From Panonychus citri (lineage: Eukaryota; Arthropoda; Arachnida; Trombidiformes; Tetranychidae): a stretch of 64,000 bases of DNA. Positions within the stretch are counted from its first letter, which is position 1; each line of letters begins with the position of its first letter. The translations under genes were made by a program, and so were the position numbers. The notes below the pieces were generated by a model. That model did no database searches. It saw only the letters and a list, made by a program, of their open reading frames with translations, and was not told the DNA's origin. Of the stretch, positions 51,601-64,000 are shown in pieces. The stretch lies in assembly GCF_014898815.1 (NCBI RefSeq), contig NW_026515454.1, forward strand, positions 186,001-250,000, written 5' to 3'.

Positions 51601-52985
51601 CCAATTCATCAATCATCATTTTCTGATTCCATTTCATGATAAAAAATTACTTACTATCTTTGAGCTTGGTATTAAAGTGATGGATGAAACATTTTGTAAC
51701 ACATCATAAACCAATATGGATCCTTCAGCATCTTGGTAAACTAATTCACTACCTGTTGATGTAATCGAGAGATGAATGATATTTTTAATATTACAATTAA
51801 AAGACAACAAGATTATAACAAAATTAAAAAGTTTCCATTCATTAGTTATCATATTATCTGTTTATCATATTTCATTTTCACCCAAATATTCAAGTTCCAA
51901 AAGGAAAGTAAAATGAGATAAAGTTTCATCAGAAAAATGAAAGATTCTATGAATTTTCATAGGAACTTTTTCCCCTCAATTCTGTTAAAACAATTAATCA
52001 AAGATTCAACAATTACCTGATATCCAAGAGCTTTTTATATGATTCGGCTTTAAATGAGGACCAATTAAATCCGTCAAGTTAATCCGGAATCGACCCCAAT
52101 CCTCTTCACTTGATTCTGTATAAAGGTAAGAGAAAAAGTTATCAGAATAAGAAATTATCTCTCTCATCTTTTATCATCATGGTTCTCAATCAGTAATTGT
52201 TACGCAGGTTCAATTAGATATTGTATATATAACTTTAATGATATTATTGTTATTTGAAGAAGAGCCGGAAGATAATGAGAGAGAGAGAGAGAGAGGAAAT
52301 GTCCATAGTAAATGACCAGTACATAAATGTATTGTCAACTGAGCTAAAACAATTTAGGTTAACAATAATACAATCAAAGTTATCATTGAGAATCCAACAA
52401 CCTTTTCCTTGTAAAAGGTTATCAGGTCAATCAGTTAACATCAATATTAATCCGAAACATCATCATATTTTATTGACATGCAAAGGAAGGCACAAAAAAA
52501 TGATTACATTTCAATTACATGAGATAAAAAGATGACCACGAATCACATTGACCATTCCTTAAACTTAATTCCTAATACCAGTCATCACAATCACAATCAA
52601 TCGATTGATTAATATCACACAAAGTTAATATTCATCAGTAAGAACCAGAATATACAAGCATATACACTGGTCAGTTTTGACCATTTTCTAAAAGTTGTGT
52701 ACCTTCAATGTTCAGGTAATCAATTAGATTGTAATCAAGATATCAACAGGTAAACTTTGATAGACTTTTGTAGTTGATTAAAGATTGATGAGCTTCTGGT
52801 TGTTGATTATGATTGATTAATGTTCGTATTGTTATAAATTACTTACTGGGTGTTAATATGAAAATGGCCAGTCCAATGAAGGAAAATATTGTTACGATGA
52901 CCACTAATGAGATTCCAATACCTTTCCAATTACGTTCATCGACAACAACGGCGACCAATTCCTTTAGGTTTGAATTATGTTCCAT
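39699..52985 (-). CDS. DPP6/DPP10-like inactive dipeptidyl-peptidase homologue
   Basis: Fourteen exons (minus): 52847-52985, 52017-52115, 51655-51752, 51455-51529, 51229-51375, 47918-48038, 47668-47843, 44642-45019, 43988-44306, 43816-43917, 43605-43704, 43187-43527, 40418-40555, 39699-39898; all phases agree, 810 aa. A short cytoplasmic N-terminus with RNWKGIGIS precedes one membrane helix (type II), then a beta-propeller (ELVYQDAEGSI, FILSPDRHY, FSADGTMLIY) and an alpha/beta-hydrolase domain. The DPP4 nucleophile motif GWSYGG reads GSASSA, so the Ser is Ala; HGTADD reads HGTANE, so the Asp is lost; the His (YPDDDH) stays. The substrate-anchoring EE pair in DWVYEEE reads YYKE. Such members act as non-enzymatic partners; DPP6/DPP10 are Kv4 channel subunits. 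An alternative first exon is described at 63815. Confidence 0.92.
40556..43186 (-). other. intron 12 of the DPP-like gene
   Basis: 2.6-kb intron, dense in TCATCATGA/ATCATC words and poor in G+C, with a CT microsatellite at 42430-42454. Bounded by GTAAGA and TTTAG in minus orientation. No coding sequence seen. Confidence 0.7.
42430..42454. repeat. (CT)n microsatellite
   Basis: CT run of about 12 units in the large DPP intron. Confidence 0.9.
45436..45576 (-). other. candidate cassette exon of the DPP-like gene
   Basis: Inside the intron between the exons at 47668 and 45019, both of which meet in phase 0. A pyrimidine tract (TTTTTCTTTCCTTACTTTAG, minus strand) leads to CTAG|GGACTC at 45577, and a donor TCG|GTAATT lies at 45435. 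The 141 bases between are open in the host frame (47 codons, including MRTEIDQKNEHNDCEKVQYL) and preserve phase. It has no counterpart in DPP proteins known to me, so it could be a lineage-specific alternative exon or chance. Confidence 0.35.
48039..51228 (-). other. intron 5 of the DPP-like gene
   Basis: 3.2-kb intron with repeated TCATCATGA-type words and many short tandem ATC stretches. Splice ends GTAAGT and TTTCCAAAG fit the flanking exons. A small frame at 50115-50303 (minus) ends in an Asp run from ATC repeats and is not credible. Confidence 0.7.
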
Positions 52986-54560
52986 CCATGGATTAATGTA
53001 AAGTAATAGGATGATTATGGTTAAAAGAAGACAACAGATAATTAGAACACCAATTTTGACGATTTAATTGTTAATTGTTATCAAAAGGATAATAAAATTG
53101 GATTAACTTAACTATTAGTTTGTCTAACTTACAACATGGAGAAAACAAATTAGACAACAAGAGTGAATAATACAAAAGAGGAAAAGGAAACGTACTAATC
53201 AATGGCTAATTGTTGCTCTTTGATTGTTGAGTAAAATGGATTAAGATTAAGAGATTTATCTTTGTAACTGTTAATTTGTGCTCTTTGTTTCTCTGTCTTC
53301 TTTATATCAGCTGAAGGTTTTTCCTTAATCTTTTCATTTCCTCTCAATTTTATTTGAGCACAAAGGGATGATAATGATGAGAGAGTCAAGATAAAGATGA
53401 AGATTAGGATGAGAGTGAGAGTGAGAGTGATAATCAAGGATTAAAGGTCATGGCTTCAAGGTTAATGTTGAGATTTCTATCAAACTTCAATCTATTCTGA
53501 GATTCTGAAGTTTATCTGAATTTTTGTCATCTTTCCAGGAGAAGAAGATGAAGTTTATCATCTCTCTCTCTCACTCACTCTGTCTATAAGATAATGATGT
53601 TGATGATAATTAGTTAATTCTTGGCAACTTGTTCCTAATTACAATAAAACGTTGACTTTAATCAACTCAATCCAAACCTTAATATCTGATACAATTAAAT
53701 AATCAATAAAGTTCATCTTTTGTTTGTCTCAAATTACAATAAAACGCAGTAATTAACATGATAATTTAGTAATTAATGATGATTATTGTTGAATCATGTA
53801 ATCAACTAAACATAATGGACATTTATTGATTAGCTTAAACAATTTCAACTTTTAATTAAATCGTAACTCAAAAATTTTTGCTCATAATTGTGATAACTTG
53901 ATAACTTTTCCAATGTCAATTGTCAAAGTTAATTAACTGGATTAGAAATTGATTGCTGATAAATGAATGCTGTTGTATTTATTACTATCATATTGATCAC
54001 TTACAAGTGAATTAACTTTAAATGATTAATTTAAATAATAAGAGTTATTAATTGTTAGGTAAAAATGTGATCATTGGGTTTGATTAACTGATTAATTGCT
54101 AAGTGAAAACAATTAAACGATCAAATTATATTTTCTAATCGTTGGATTAATTTAATCTTATGGATTTTAATCAAATAAGATACAAACTGATTAACGTAAT
54201 GATTAACTGAGAGAGAGAGAAAATTAATTTAATCAATCAGAGTGATGTGAATCAATTAGATCATGAAGGATAATCAGCAAATATAACAGATTGACATTGA
54301 TTTTGACATTAATTAAGTAAATTTATATGAAAGGTCTAGTTAATTGTTAAATGAATTAATGAAGCTGAATCAATAGAAATCATGAATTTTGTTAATGAAC
54401 AAAAAAAGACTAAAAATTTTTATTTTTTCGCTCAAATGTCAACTCAGCTGAGAATACATAAAGTTCATGGTAGAAAATGAATCAATAATAATACATGAAA
54501 ATCAATAGAAAATTGAAAAGAAATGATTCAAAAATAGTGAGTAAGTTTATCTGTGGAACA

Positions 54561-54604
54561 AGAGAGAGAGAGAGAGAGAGAGAGGGAGGAGAGAGAGAGA
54601 GAGA
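54561..54604. repeat. (GA)n microsatellite, interrupted
   Basis: GA run of about 20 units broken by a GGAGGA step. Confidence 0.9.
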
Positions 54605-57600
54605 ATCCAAAATATCATCATCATCATCATCAGAATACAATATGAATGTTATGTTATGAAGATGGAGAGGAAAAGGAAAATAAGAAGGAGAAAATGTTTG
54701 AATGATGATAATGAGGATAAAATGAAGATAAATACTCATCGTTTCCGATGAAGATGAAGATGATAAAGAGAAAATAAAAATATTGAATCGGAAAAAAATT
54801 TTCTCTTTCCTTTTTTCATGAATTCATCATCATACCCATATGATTATCTTTATGTTTATCTCAATTCTGTTTCCTTTTCATCCTGTTTTCCTATTTCCAC
54901 TTGAAGTATCCCAACTCACCTCATCCATTCAACATCGTAATCAACGTGAATGTTAAAATGTTTCAATTTAAAATTGAATAACTTAGATATAAGGTGGAGG
55001 GTTATCATGGTGGGAATTCACTCCCAGTGGAAGGTTATAAAAATTATCAATAGTTATTTTGTCTTGAAAGTAAAGAAAACGCTGATTTCATCATTTCATC
55101 AGGATAGAAGCTCAGAATCAACTAGATTCTGTATAATAATAATAAGTAACTTTTCAAAATGAAACATTTTCTGCTGATTTTGATAATAATAATCATCAAA
55201 GTCTTTGCTTCATCATCATCATCATCATCATCGTCATCTTATCCTCAGATTCATTATCATCTTTCCTGACGATAATCAGCTTATCCATTTAATTGCAATA
55301 CCTTTTTTTTATATTTCATCTGATTCTCTATTCATGATAATACAATTCAATTAACACGATTGTTGATCAATTAACATTCTGATTATGATGATGATACAGA
55401 TACAGATTCATCATCAATCCAATCACATACGATAATTGTTCCCAATTATGATGATAAATTATTCATTACCTTTGTTTCCTTAATTGTCTCTTGGTGATAA
55501 ATTGATTGTAATCTAATCAAATCTTTCATCATCAGTTTCTTTCACCCATGTGATTAACTTTTATTTCATTACCAGATCTTAAATGTTTAATTCAAGGTAA
55601 CATGATGAATTCATGATAAACTATCCTCATCTCTGAATAAAATTCAATTTTTATTTCAACTTTTGATTAACTTTTATCAGAATCTTTTTTTTTCTAATTC
55701 TGTTATCAGATTATCAGAACAATTTTCTTATTGTTATTTTATTATTAGATTGTTATTATAATAATACAATTAAATGCCATTTAATGCTGACATTAAAAAT
55801 CCCCTTTGAAATTAGAGTTAAATTGTCACAATCGTCTAACAACATACAATCAGTAATTTAATTTAATTTGTTGCAATTTAAAATTGGAATCATCATCATG
55901 AAACGATTGAACAATTTTCCTCATTCATTATTAACAAAATTCAATTCAATTCAAATGTATGTACATGAGAGGTAAACAAATTTGTATATATATCATTCAA
56001 TTATTTATCCATTCCAATGGTAACCTGATTATTCAGTATTCATTTTACAACAATTAAATATGATAATGATTGAATTAAATGTCAGCATGAGAATGTGAAC
56101 AAAAAGTTCATAAGTCAAATTCAGTGTTGACTTTTTTTTTCCTCTCCCCTGTTTGTTATTGTATTACATTCAATTTCATGAAGATAATAGTTGTGATCGT
56201 AATTCAATTGATAATGGTGATAATTTATTCAAGCAATGAACTGAATTGTATCATAAATGTTGTATTATAATGAGATAAGTTTACATCATCTGACAATACA
56301 AGATTGATGAATCAACATGAAAGTTCAGTTGGAATTGGACTGAGCAACAGTAGTGTATGTGTATGTATAGACAAAGAAGAGCAAAAATAACAACAAGGAA
56401 AAAAAAGATCATCATGAAAATCACCCTGAACAGGGAAAGTGAATGAGCACAAGAAGGAGAAAAAAAAATTCAATCCCAGAATTATCGTTATCTGGACAAT
56501 GTAATCACTCATTTTGTTGAATGATGATGAGATTTTATCATTCCCTCCTTTCCTAGAAATGACAGTGATATATTTAGCAGAAAAAAGCAACAAAATCGCC
56601 ATGAACATGGTAATACAAACAACCATGAATGAATTGGGTCAACAGTTATCATGTTATTATCTTTCACCCATAGATTATTTGAATATCGATAACATGGAAA
56701 TGAATCACCCTTCGGAATTGATAATTAAACTTCTAACCAGTTACACTCAGAGAAATTAAATTCGATCCAAATGAAACAAAACAAACAAAAAGAACCCTGA
56801 ATGCCAGAATAATTCAGTAAGTTCTGACAATGAGAATGTTAATATTAAGAAGCCAAGATAGAGAGAAAGAGAGAGAGAGAGCTAAAAAAATTCCAATAGA
56901 ACTTTTTTTTCTTTCAATTTCTCTTCCATGTAAATAACACCAAAAGTAATAAAATCATCTCATGAAAGTTGAGTTGTTCATCTCTATGGATAAACTTTTT
57001 ACCTTGAGCAGATCTTTTCCCTAATACATTTTGTCCACCTTTCAGATTACTTCAGGGGATTGATCATGAACTATTTTATATCCTCATGTAATATCAATAC
57101 TGAAAAGACCATCGGTTGAGAGACTTATACACCTGAAGGAAAGGATAAAGTTGATATATCTTTTTTTTTGGTAATCTATTTCTGTAATAATATCGATGGT
57201 CTTTATGTTAATCCATTAAAATGAATTAAATTTCAAGTACATGTATATGCTATTACTATTACCATGAATCGATGGTGATGATAAATATTCATGCATCTAT
57301 GGTATTTATGTTTATCATTAGGAAGAATGGTGAATATCAATATGAAAAAAAGAGAGATGATAAGAGTAAAACAGTAATGAGAGATGAGGGAGAATTATTT
57401 TATCCATGGAAAAAGGCTCAGAGAAAATGAAAGACTGTGAGAGAGAGAGAGAGACTGAGGAAAACAGGGAGACCAGTGACATGAATAACAATTCAGTATG
57501 AACGATGAGAATGAGGAAGAACATGAATACAAGAGGAAATCCTATTTTCCTCTCTTCATCATGTGATTCGTATTTATCTTGACTTCCACATTATCGATGA

Positions 57601-59937
57601 CCTTTACGTCTAGAGAACGATATATAATGAAGATAAAAATGAATTCATTTTTACTCCGAACTTTTTGAGCTCTGAATTTCTTCAGGGTGAACAGAACAAC
57701 AGCAAAAAAAGTTCATTGAATTCCGAGGATTCTCATTAATTTTGATTCTTCTCCTTCACTTATATTATATTACATTCATCGATATTTAACCTCACCTTTT
57801 TGTCAGTTTTTCCATTGAATTCCAACCATTCAATGAGCTTCCCTTTTCTCAACTATACTCACATTCAGTTCATTCTTCACCCTGATCATTGAGCTTCCAG
57901 TGAGAATAGATTAACATCAGATTTCACCTTAACTATCGTTTCAATTTGATAAATGGATCACAATTGAATGTACTCATCAGATTATAAGATTAACCCTTTT
58001 TTCATTCTGCTTTTTTTACCTCCCATGGATCAATATTATCGTTAATACTTCATTGGACTTTGGGAATTACTCTGATCAATAATAATAGAATAAGAAATTA
58101 TTGAACTACTCAGACCATGGAGATTTCCGATTTAATCAATATATTCATTCATCAAGATGAATTATGCAAATTGTTTCGGACAAAATTACAATCTCATTTA
58201 CTAATTTGCATTCCCATGAAAATAACTCAATTACTTTTCATCATCATGAACATGAGATCAATTTAATGAACTGTAAGCTGAGATTAAATAAATGTTACTC
58301 TGAATACTTTTTTACATAAATTCTTGAAATCGTCATGATATTTACCTAAACTCCATCAAATTTTCCTGATCAAGTGCAAATGATATCCGATAATCATCCA
58401 ACATTATATCAAATGAGTTATATGTAAGAACTGCTCATGAAAATATAACAAATCGACTCAGTTTTACTTGAACTTGAACTTATCAAGTTGTTATCACCAT
58501 AATTCAGTGAGATATCACATTCGTTTTCACCTTAACCTGTCAACCTAAAGTTCATCTTTTCATATTTATCGTTTAATCAACTAACCCAATAGTCGATGAA
58601 ATTTTGATTCTGTTTCGATACGATCTTGATGTTTGCAGGGAAAATCCTTTCGGTATACAAACTACTTAGGAAAATAATTTCTTTCTAATATCATAATACC
58701 TCACATGAGGAATATTATTACTGAGTAAACCAGAATTTTCCCTTGAACTTTATTCAATCTTCAACTTAAAGTATTACAAAGTGTATCCTAAGGAGATAAG
58801 ACATTGTATCATTCAGTGAATTACCATGAAACTTGAAAAGATATCAACTGATTATTCAAGATTATGCTAATCAATTTAATAAACTGGATCAGATACAATT
58901 TGAATAGTTACACATGATGAAAGGCGGAAATATGATAACTAATCTTGAGAAGATTAAATTGAGATTCAAATTAATCCACCAAAGTTTTTCTATGATAACA
59001 GATTATGAAATTTTCTAATTAATTATTGATTAAATTCTCTCTCTCTCTCTCTTTTTCTCATGAATTTCTTATAATTATAATACTTTTCCATTGGACTATC
59101 GTCATAAATTCAGTTTTCATCTCGATAGTTTTTGGTTTTGTTTCGTTCCAACAATTGGATGAATCAATATTTCATATTGATGTTGATCAACTTTGCCTCG
59201 TAATCAATATTAATATCATGTAATCATTGATGGCAAAAAATGTCGTTTCCCATGATATCATGAGATCTATAACTGTAATTGATTTTTATCACTTTTAGAC
59301 TCCAATGTAAATATATCTTAATGGTCAATCTTTGGTAGATATTATCATGTATAAGAAATTGAATCATCTTAACATCAGAATTGTGATCATCACCTTTTCT
59401 CAGATAATTTTAGTTGACAAATATGAGAAAATATAAAATTGTGATAACTGTAAATGGTTAATCATCTTGACATTAAATTGGGTGAGATGAGTGAAGATTT
59501 GGAGGTGAAAGATAAGGATGATGATGGAGAACAAGCAAAAAAAAAGTTTCGAATAGAAAAGTTTTTTTTTCTCTATTCTATTGTTGTTTAAACACTTTTG
59601 TTGTGAGTGAGATAAATTTATCGAATTGGTTGTTGCTCTTGTTTGTCCACTCGAGTAAACGATGGACACTGATGGATTGGAATACAAGATGGAAGGTGAA
59701 GGATGAAGATGAGGAGGTAAAATTGCATAAGAGAAATGATCGAGACGTTGAAAGAGATTTAGTTGAAGAGAAAGAAAAAGTTCTACAAGAATAAGAAAAG
59801 ATGAGAACATGGAATAAAAAAAATGTAGCATTCGAGGACCCACTTGTCTTTCTCATCATCTTCTTCTATTTTTTTGTTGTTATTTAACGACGATAAAGTA
59901 AGATGAAGTATCGAAAAGATGCTCTTCATCATCTTTT

Positions 59938-59939
<2 letters not shown>

Positions 59940-59993
<54 letters not shown>
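59940..59993. repeat. (CT)n microsatellite
   Basis: Uninterrupted CT run of ~26 units, the longest simple repeat in the window. Confidence 0.95.
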
Positions 59994-59995
<2 letters not shown>

Positions 59996-61356
59996 TATAA
60001 CTCGACATTCAATCTTATTTGGACTAAATTTTTTTATCACAGAAAAAATTTCTAAACTCTTTATCATGAATTTCAACTTGAAACTCAGAATATTGAGATG
60101 GATTGTTTTCCTTTCTGGATTCACCTTCATCCTCATCTTCATCTTCATCTTCCTCCTCTTTATATTGGTTTCTATCTTCCTCTATCTTCCTCTGTCTTGT
60201 CTCTCTGTCGATTGTAGATCTAACTGGTTAAAGAGGTGACATAGACTTTGGTTGGAACATTTTGTTCAGAACATAATAATAAACATGGTAAACCAAATTA
60301 AGAGTTTTATTGGAAAACATGACGAGAGAGAATGAGATGAGGATAAAGTAGTAGATGAAAAGAAGATGCTCCAAGAATAAAAGGAAAGAATAACAGAACG
60401 AAATTCTAACAGGAAAGAGACTATTGAAGTAGCCATGAAGTGTCTTCGATAATAATAAGAATATGAATAGAAAACCTCGGAAATGTTTTTTTCTTCTTCT
60501 TCTCTCAATAGAAAAGAATTTCATTACTTTATTTATTATTCGATAGAACTTAGAACTTAATCAAATGTTTGATATTCTATTAATGTTATGATTCGATCGT
60601 TTGTCATGATCAACATGGTCCAAGTTTTTTTCGATATGAGAAACGTTTCGATAGTGATTTATATTAGTAAATACAAAAGAAAAACGAGAAAATAATATTC
60701 GACTAGAATTATGATATAACTAATGAAAAGATTATTCAAAATAATTTGATTATCATGAATTCGGAAATCATTATCGTACATGATAAACGAAATATTATTA
60801 GTAGTTGTAACGATAATGCTCAATTTTTACTCCATCTCATGTTACCATTTAAGGTTTGGAATAAAAAACTCATGAGATTTTTTCATTTACTTTTCTTTTT
60901 TACTTTCGATGAAAAAACATTAGAATATTTCATTATCATGGAGTATCAGTTAACTGGATACTGAAAGAAAAAAGTTCTAAGGAACGTTCATTCAGTGAGA
61001 AATTTATTCTGAATATTTAATACAACTAATGATGAGATGATAGAGGAGAATGAGATACTTAAATAAAAGAGAGAGATGATGATGAAGGAGAAGAGGGAGA
61101 TGTTTCTCTTTTTTATATTCGAGTTTTGATCTTGGTGACAAAAAGTTCTAGAACAGTGGAAGTTTTTTAACCAAAAGAATATCTTAATTTTGAGAAAGTT
61201 AAAGTTCGAGGGACAAGAAGATGAATCTTGTTGATGTTCATCATTTTTCATGTTCATCTCTTTCATTTTCAGAACTTTTTCCATCATATATTCACCAGAA
61301 CCATAAGATGAGATGATGGATGAGGAAGATAGTGTTTAGACAAAGAGATGACTTTT

Positions 61357-61379
61357 AGAGAGAGAGAGAGAGAGAGAGA
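61357..61379. repeat. (GA)n microsatellite
   Basis: GA run of ~11 units. Confidence 0.9.
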
Positions 61380-63814
61380 CTAGTGACAGAAAAAAGAGAA
61401 TGATAATTTTTGTTCTCTTCCTTTTCATCTTCTGAGATGAGAAGATAATATGAAACAATCAACAAGAACAATAATTACAGAGGATAAGCCCAAAGGCTCC
61501 ATGATAAGTTACTTCACATTTTCTTTATATTCATGATGATGAAAAACTACTAATCATGATGGAAGAAAGAAAGAGAGAAAAAAGTTCTCAGTTCTCAGTT
61601 ATTATTATTATTATATTTTTCTTTCTGAATCAATGAAAAGAAACTAATGAAACAACAGAAGGAGAAAAAGAAAGTAAGATGGAAAGAGATGAAAATTAAA
61701 GAGAAAAAAAAATATTCTCTTGCACTCTGATAACTTTAAAATTTTGTTTCTCTCTCGAAAAATTATTATCATCATCATTGGAAGAAAATTTTATTCCAAA
61801 TCATCATAACTACATAGATATTGTTTGTTATCAAAACAAAGGTAGAAAAGTGGATCGAAAAGTAGAAGGTAGAGTGAATTGTATCAGGAAAAGTTCTGTA
61901 AGATTAATTTATCGAACTTGGAATTGTGATGAAAAAAAGTAAACATAACTTGATTACCATGGAAATGAAAAGAAGGTGAATTGTTCTGGTGAGTGGATAA
62001 AGAGAGAGAGAGAAAACTCATAATGAGGCAGAAAAATGTTTCTTTCTCATAAATGTCAATCGATTATATCATATGAATTTCCCCTGAAAAAAATGCTACA
62101 GTTTTGTTGATGAAAATTGAAAAATTGTAGTGCTATAAATATCCAACCAATGATACCACAAACATGGAGGTCAAGAGTGAGATTGGGTTGGGAAAACACT
62201 CCCATCTAATTAAATAGCTGGTTAATTAGAAGTAATGAAAAATCAAAGTCAAACTAATTAACAGTTTAAATTATGATCGAATCTCTGATTAAATTAATAA
62301 TCTGCCTGCATGAAACTAACTGAGAACCAAAGTGATTCCAATAGCTTAAACTGACCAACTAATCATCAAAGTCCATCACATTAGTTAATTTCTAAATCAG
62401 GATTAAGCTGACAAATGATTTGAATGAGATTCATGAAAAGTTCATGTTTTCCGAGAGGAAAATCAAGTAAATCACAATTGAAGAGAAATTTTTTTCCCTT
62501 CTTCTTGATTAATATTCATTAATATCTACAAATCATTTGGATCTTTAATTAAACTCTCTTGATGTTTATTATTAGTTGATTGAGAAAAGACTGAGAGATT
62601 TGTCATGATTTCCCTTTGACTATTTACTTAAGATTGTTTTCTTTACTCTGAGAAAGTTCATATTTTATATATCATGATAATTTCCATGATGATGGTGATT
62701 GTTATGTGTTTATTATCATCTTATTTTGACAAGAGAGAAATGTAAATGTGAGATTAATTCACTGATGAGAATACTAACCATCAGAATATCAATTGTCACC
62801 TACACATAGAGAAAAGTATGTCAAGAGATTTGCATCAACTTTTAACTAAACACAAATTCAAGTTGAGTATAAATTTCAGGGTAAAAAATATGAATTCACA
62901 AGTTCCAACAGAAAATCAGTAAGAACATTATAATAACAATGTTACTAAGAAAAATACACAACATTTATCATGGAAGATAATAGTTTGAGTGAATACATTT
63001 GATAAAGTTGAGGGAAAAAAACACATAAACAAATGATAATAATACGAATCAAGTAACATTTGAATAGACATAAATTTTCATGGTGTTCGTCTGAATATAT
63101 TAACAATTCTATTGTTTGAAATTGAAGAAAAGAAAAGAAAATGTTAATTTCCAATCATATTTCATGTAAATGTTTGTCTCCCAGGAGAAAACGAGAAAAA
63201 ATTGATTCTCCCAATTGTTCAATTTCTATTTTAAATTCTTATTCGAGACATATAATATTATCATTTTGTTTTCTTTTTTTTCTTATTCGAAACTCAAAAT
63301 CTTCTGAGAAGTAACAAGTTTGCCATTTAAATCGAAACTCGTTAATATTAGTTCATTTCTCTATTTTGATGGGATGACAACTCCATGGAATCTGCTTCTC
63401 ATCATCACAATTTTAATCCAGCAAATCATTTGAAATCTCTCATGAAGATAACTTATTCTGGAAACTGTTTCTCTAAAACTATCATCATGATAGAAGCTGA
63501 TTTCTTGGTGAACTATTTGGTGAATCCTTTTTTATAACAAATAAGATGATGGTAAATGATGATGATGATAACATGAAATTTGCTTTTTTACAAAACATTC
63601 AATAATAATAATGGATACAAAGCCAAAAGCTATAATCATCATCATCATCATGCTCATCACCATGATGCTGATGATGATCATCATGTGTGCAAATAATATT
63701 AGAGCAACAAGTTCATTTGAGAAAAGTTGAGAAAGTTCAGTCAAGTGAGGGTGAAAAAAAGTAACCAAAAGATAATCAGTTGAGATAAATCAATGGAATT
63801 GAATTGATATTTAC

Positions 63815-63847
63815 CTCATCATCATATCCCATCACAGGGTCAGCCAT
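63815..63847 (-). CDS. putative distal first exon of the DPP-like gene
   Basis: On the minus strand an ATG in strong context (GAAATAATGGCT) opens 11 codons (MADPVMGYDDE) that end at a donor GAG|GTAAAT in phase 0. The next gene feature downstream on this strand is the DPP-like membrane exon. An acceptor CTAAAG at 52962 lies inside that exon, in phase 0. Joining them gives DDE-ELVAVVVDERNWKG, which resembles the ELV...RNWKG start of vertebrate DPP6/DPP10, and an 813-aa protein. The acceptor tract is weak, so the Met at 52985 may also be used. The exon could instead belong to another gene. Confidence 0.5.
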
Positions 63848-64000
63848 TATTTCAGCGTATTAATCGGTGGCGGGAAAGAGATAAAGATGAGAAAACTTTG
63901 ATATTCACAGCGTGAAATGGATTAGCCTTTGAATCAGAATTATCTTTTCATGAGAAGATAAATCCTAATCTTAATCTCTCTCTTTTTTCCTTCTCTTCAA

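Larger units (their letters stand above)
52986..63814 (-). other. large gene-free region, probable first intron of the DPP-like gene
   Basis: Almost 11 kb without a credible gene on either strand, unlike the gene-dense left half. It is rich in ATC/GAT repeats and long GA/CT microsatellites (54561-54604, 59940-59993, 61357-61379). The short frames are low-complexity translations of these repeats. If the exon at 63815-63847 is the true start, this is a single 10.8-kb intron. Confidence 0.55.

Noticed and set aside
52254..52535. Plus-strand frame of 93 codons in a DPP intron
   Set aside because: Starts in a GA microsatellite, has no recognised domain and no splice or promoter evidence.
59400..60524. 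Several minus-strand frames of 80-147 codons
   Set aside because: They are Ser/Leu/Phe/Arg-Glu low-complexity translations around the CT microsatellite, without domain or splice support.
1..64000. CRISPR arrays, bacterial insertion sequences, integrated viral genes, tRNA or rRNA genes
   Set aside because: None recognised by eye; repeats are microsatellites or the segmental duplication. A tRNA scan was not possible.

Overview
This is eukaryotic nuclear DNA. It is very AT-rich and full of GA/CT and ATC microsatellites. Genes are mostly compact, with short GT-AG introns and a few single-exon genes, but one has very large introns. The gene set is animal: flotillin-1, an NSD-type histone methyltransferase, nicalin, exocyst Sec15, a multisubstrate-type deoxynucleoside kinase, and a DPP6/DPP10-like protein. 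The SPOP-like MATH-BTB protein, the RNF41-like RING protein and the compact AT-rich style suggest an arthropod, perhaps a mite. That placement is inference; the species cannot be fixed from the sequence alone.

Layout: 1-177 is the 3' end of IMP4. 618-1286 is a secreted protein of unknown family. 2293-4715 (-) is a MATH-BTB protein and 6238-8052 (-) is nicalin; a ~69-bp repeat lies upstream of each. 9225-11529 is a SMYD4-like TPR/MYND/SET protein. 11946-13568 is flotillin-1. 13131-18603 is copy A of a segmental duplication (flotillin 3' end plus a decayed, truncated NSD gene). 19040-22005 is an intact Exoc6/Sec15 gene. 22974-29213 is copy B of the duplication (flotillin 3' fragment running into the intact NSD gene, 25252-30947). 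31721-32617 is a deoxynucleoside kinase. 34480-36044 is UDP-glucose pyrophosphorylase. 36783-37290 is an RNF41-like RING protein with an apparent +1 frameshift. 37444-38978 (-) is OXA1L. 39699-52985 (-) is a 14-exon DPP6/10-like gene whose catalytic Ser and Asp are replaced, with a probable first exon far upstream at 63815-63847. The remaining ~11 kb (52986-63814) looks like one giant first intron.

Most genes are unrelated housekeeping genes and form no common pathway. The most unusual structure is the ~16-kb duplication with Exoc6 between the two copies. One copy is peppered with small deletions, and a 25-bp sequence copied from 3' of flotillin sits exactly at the junction. This is either a real template-switching rearrangement followed by decay, or an assembly artefact; both readings are set out. 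The inactive DPP-like gene also has a candidate 141-bp frame-preserving cassette exon.

Exon boundaries were worked out by hand from splice consensus, phase agreement and protein similarity recalled from known families. No database search was run.
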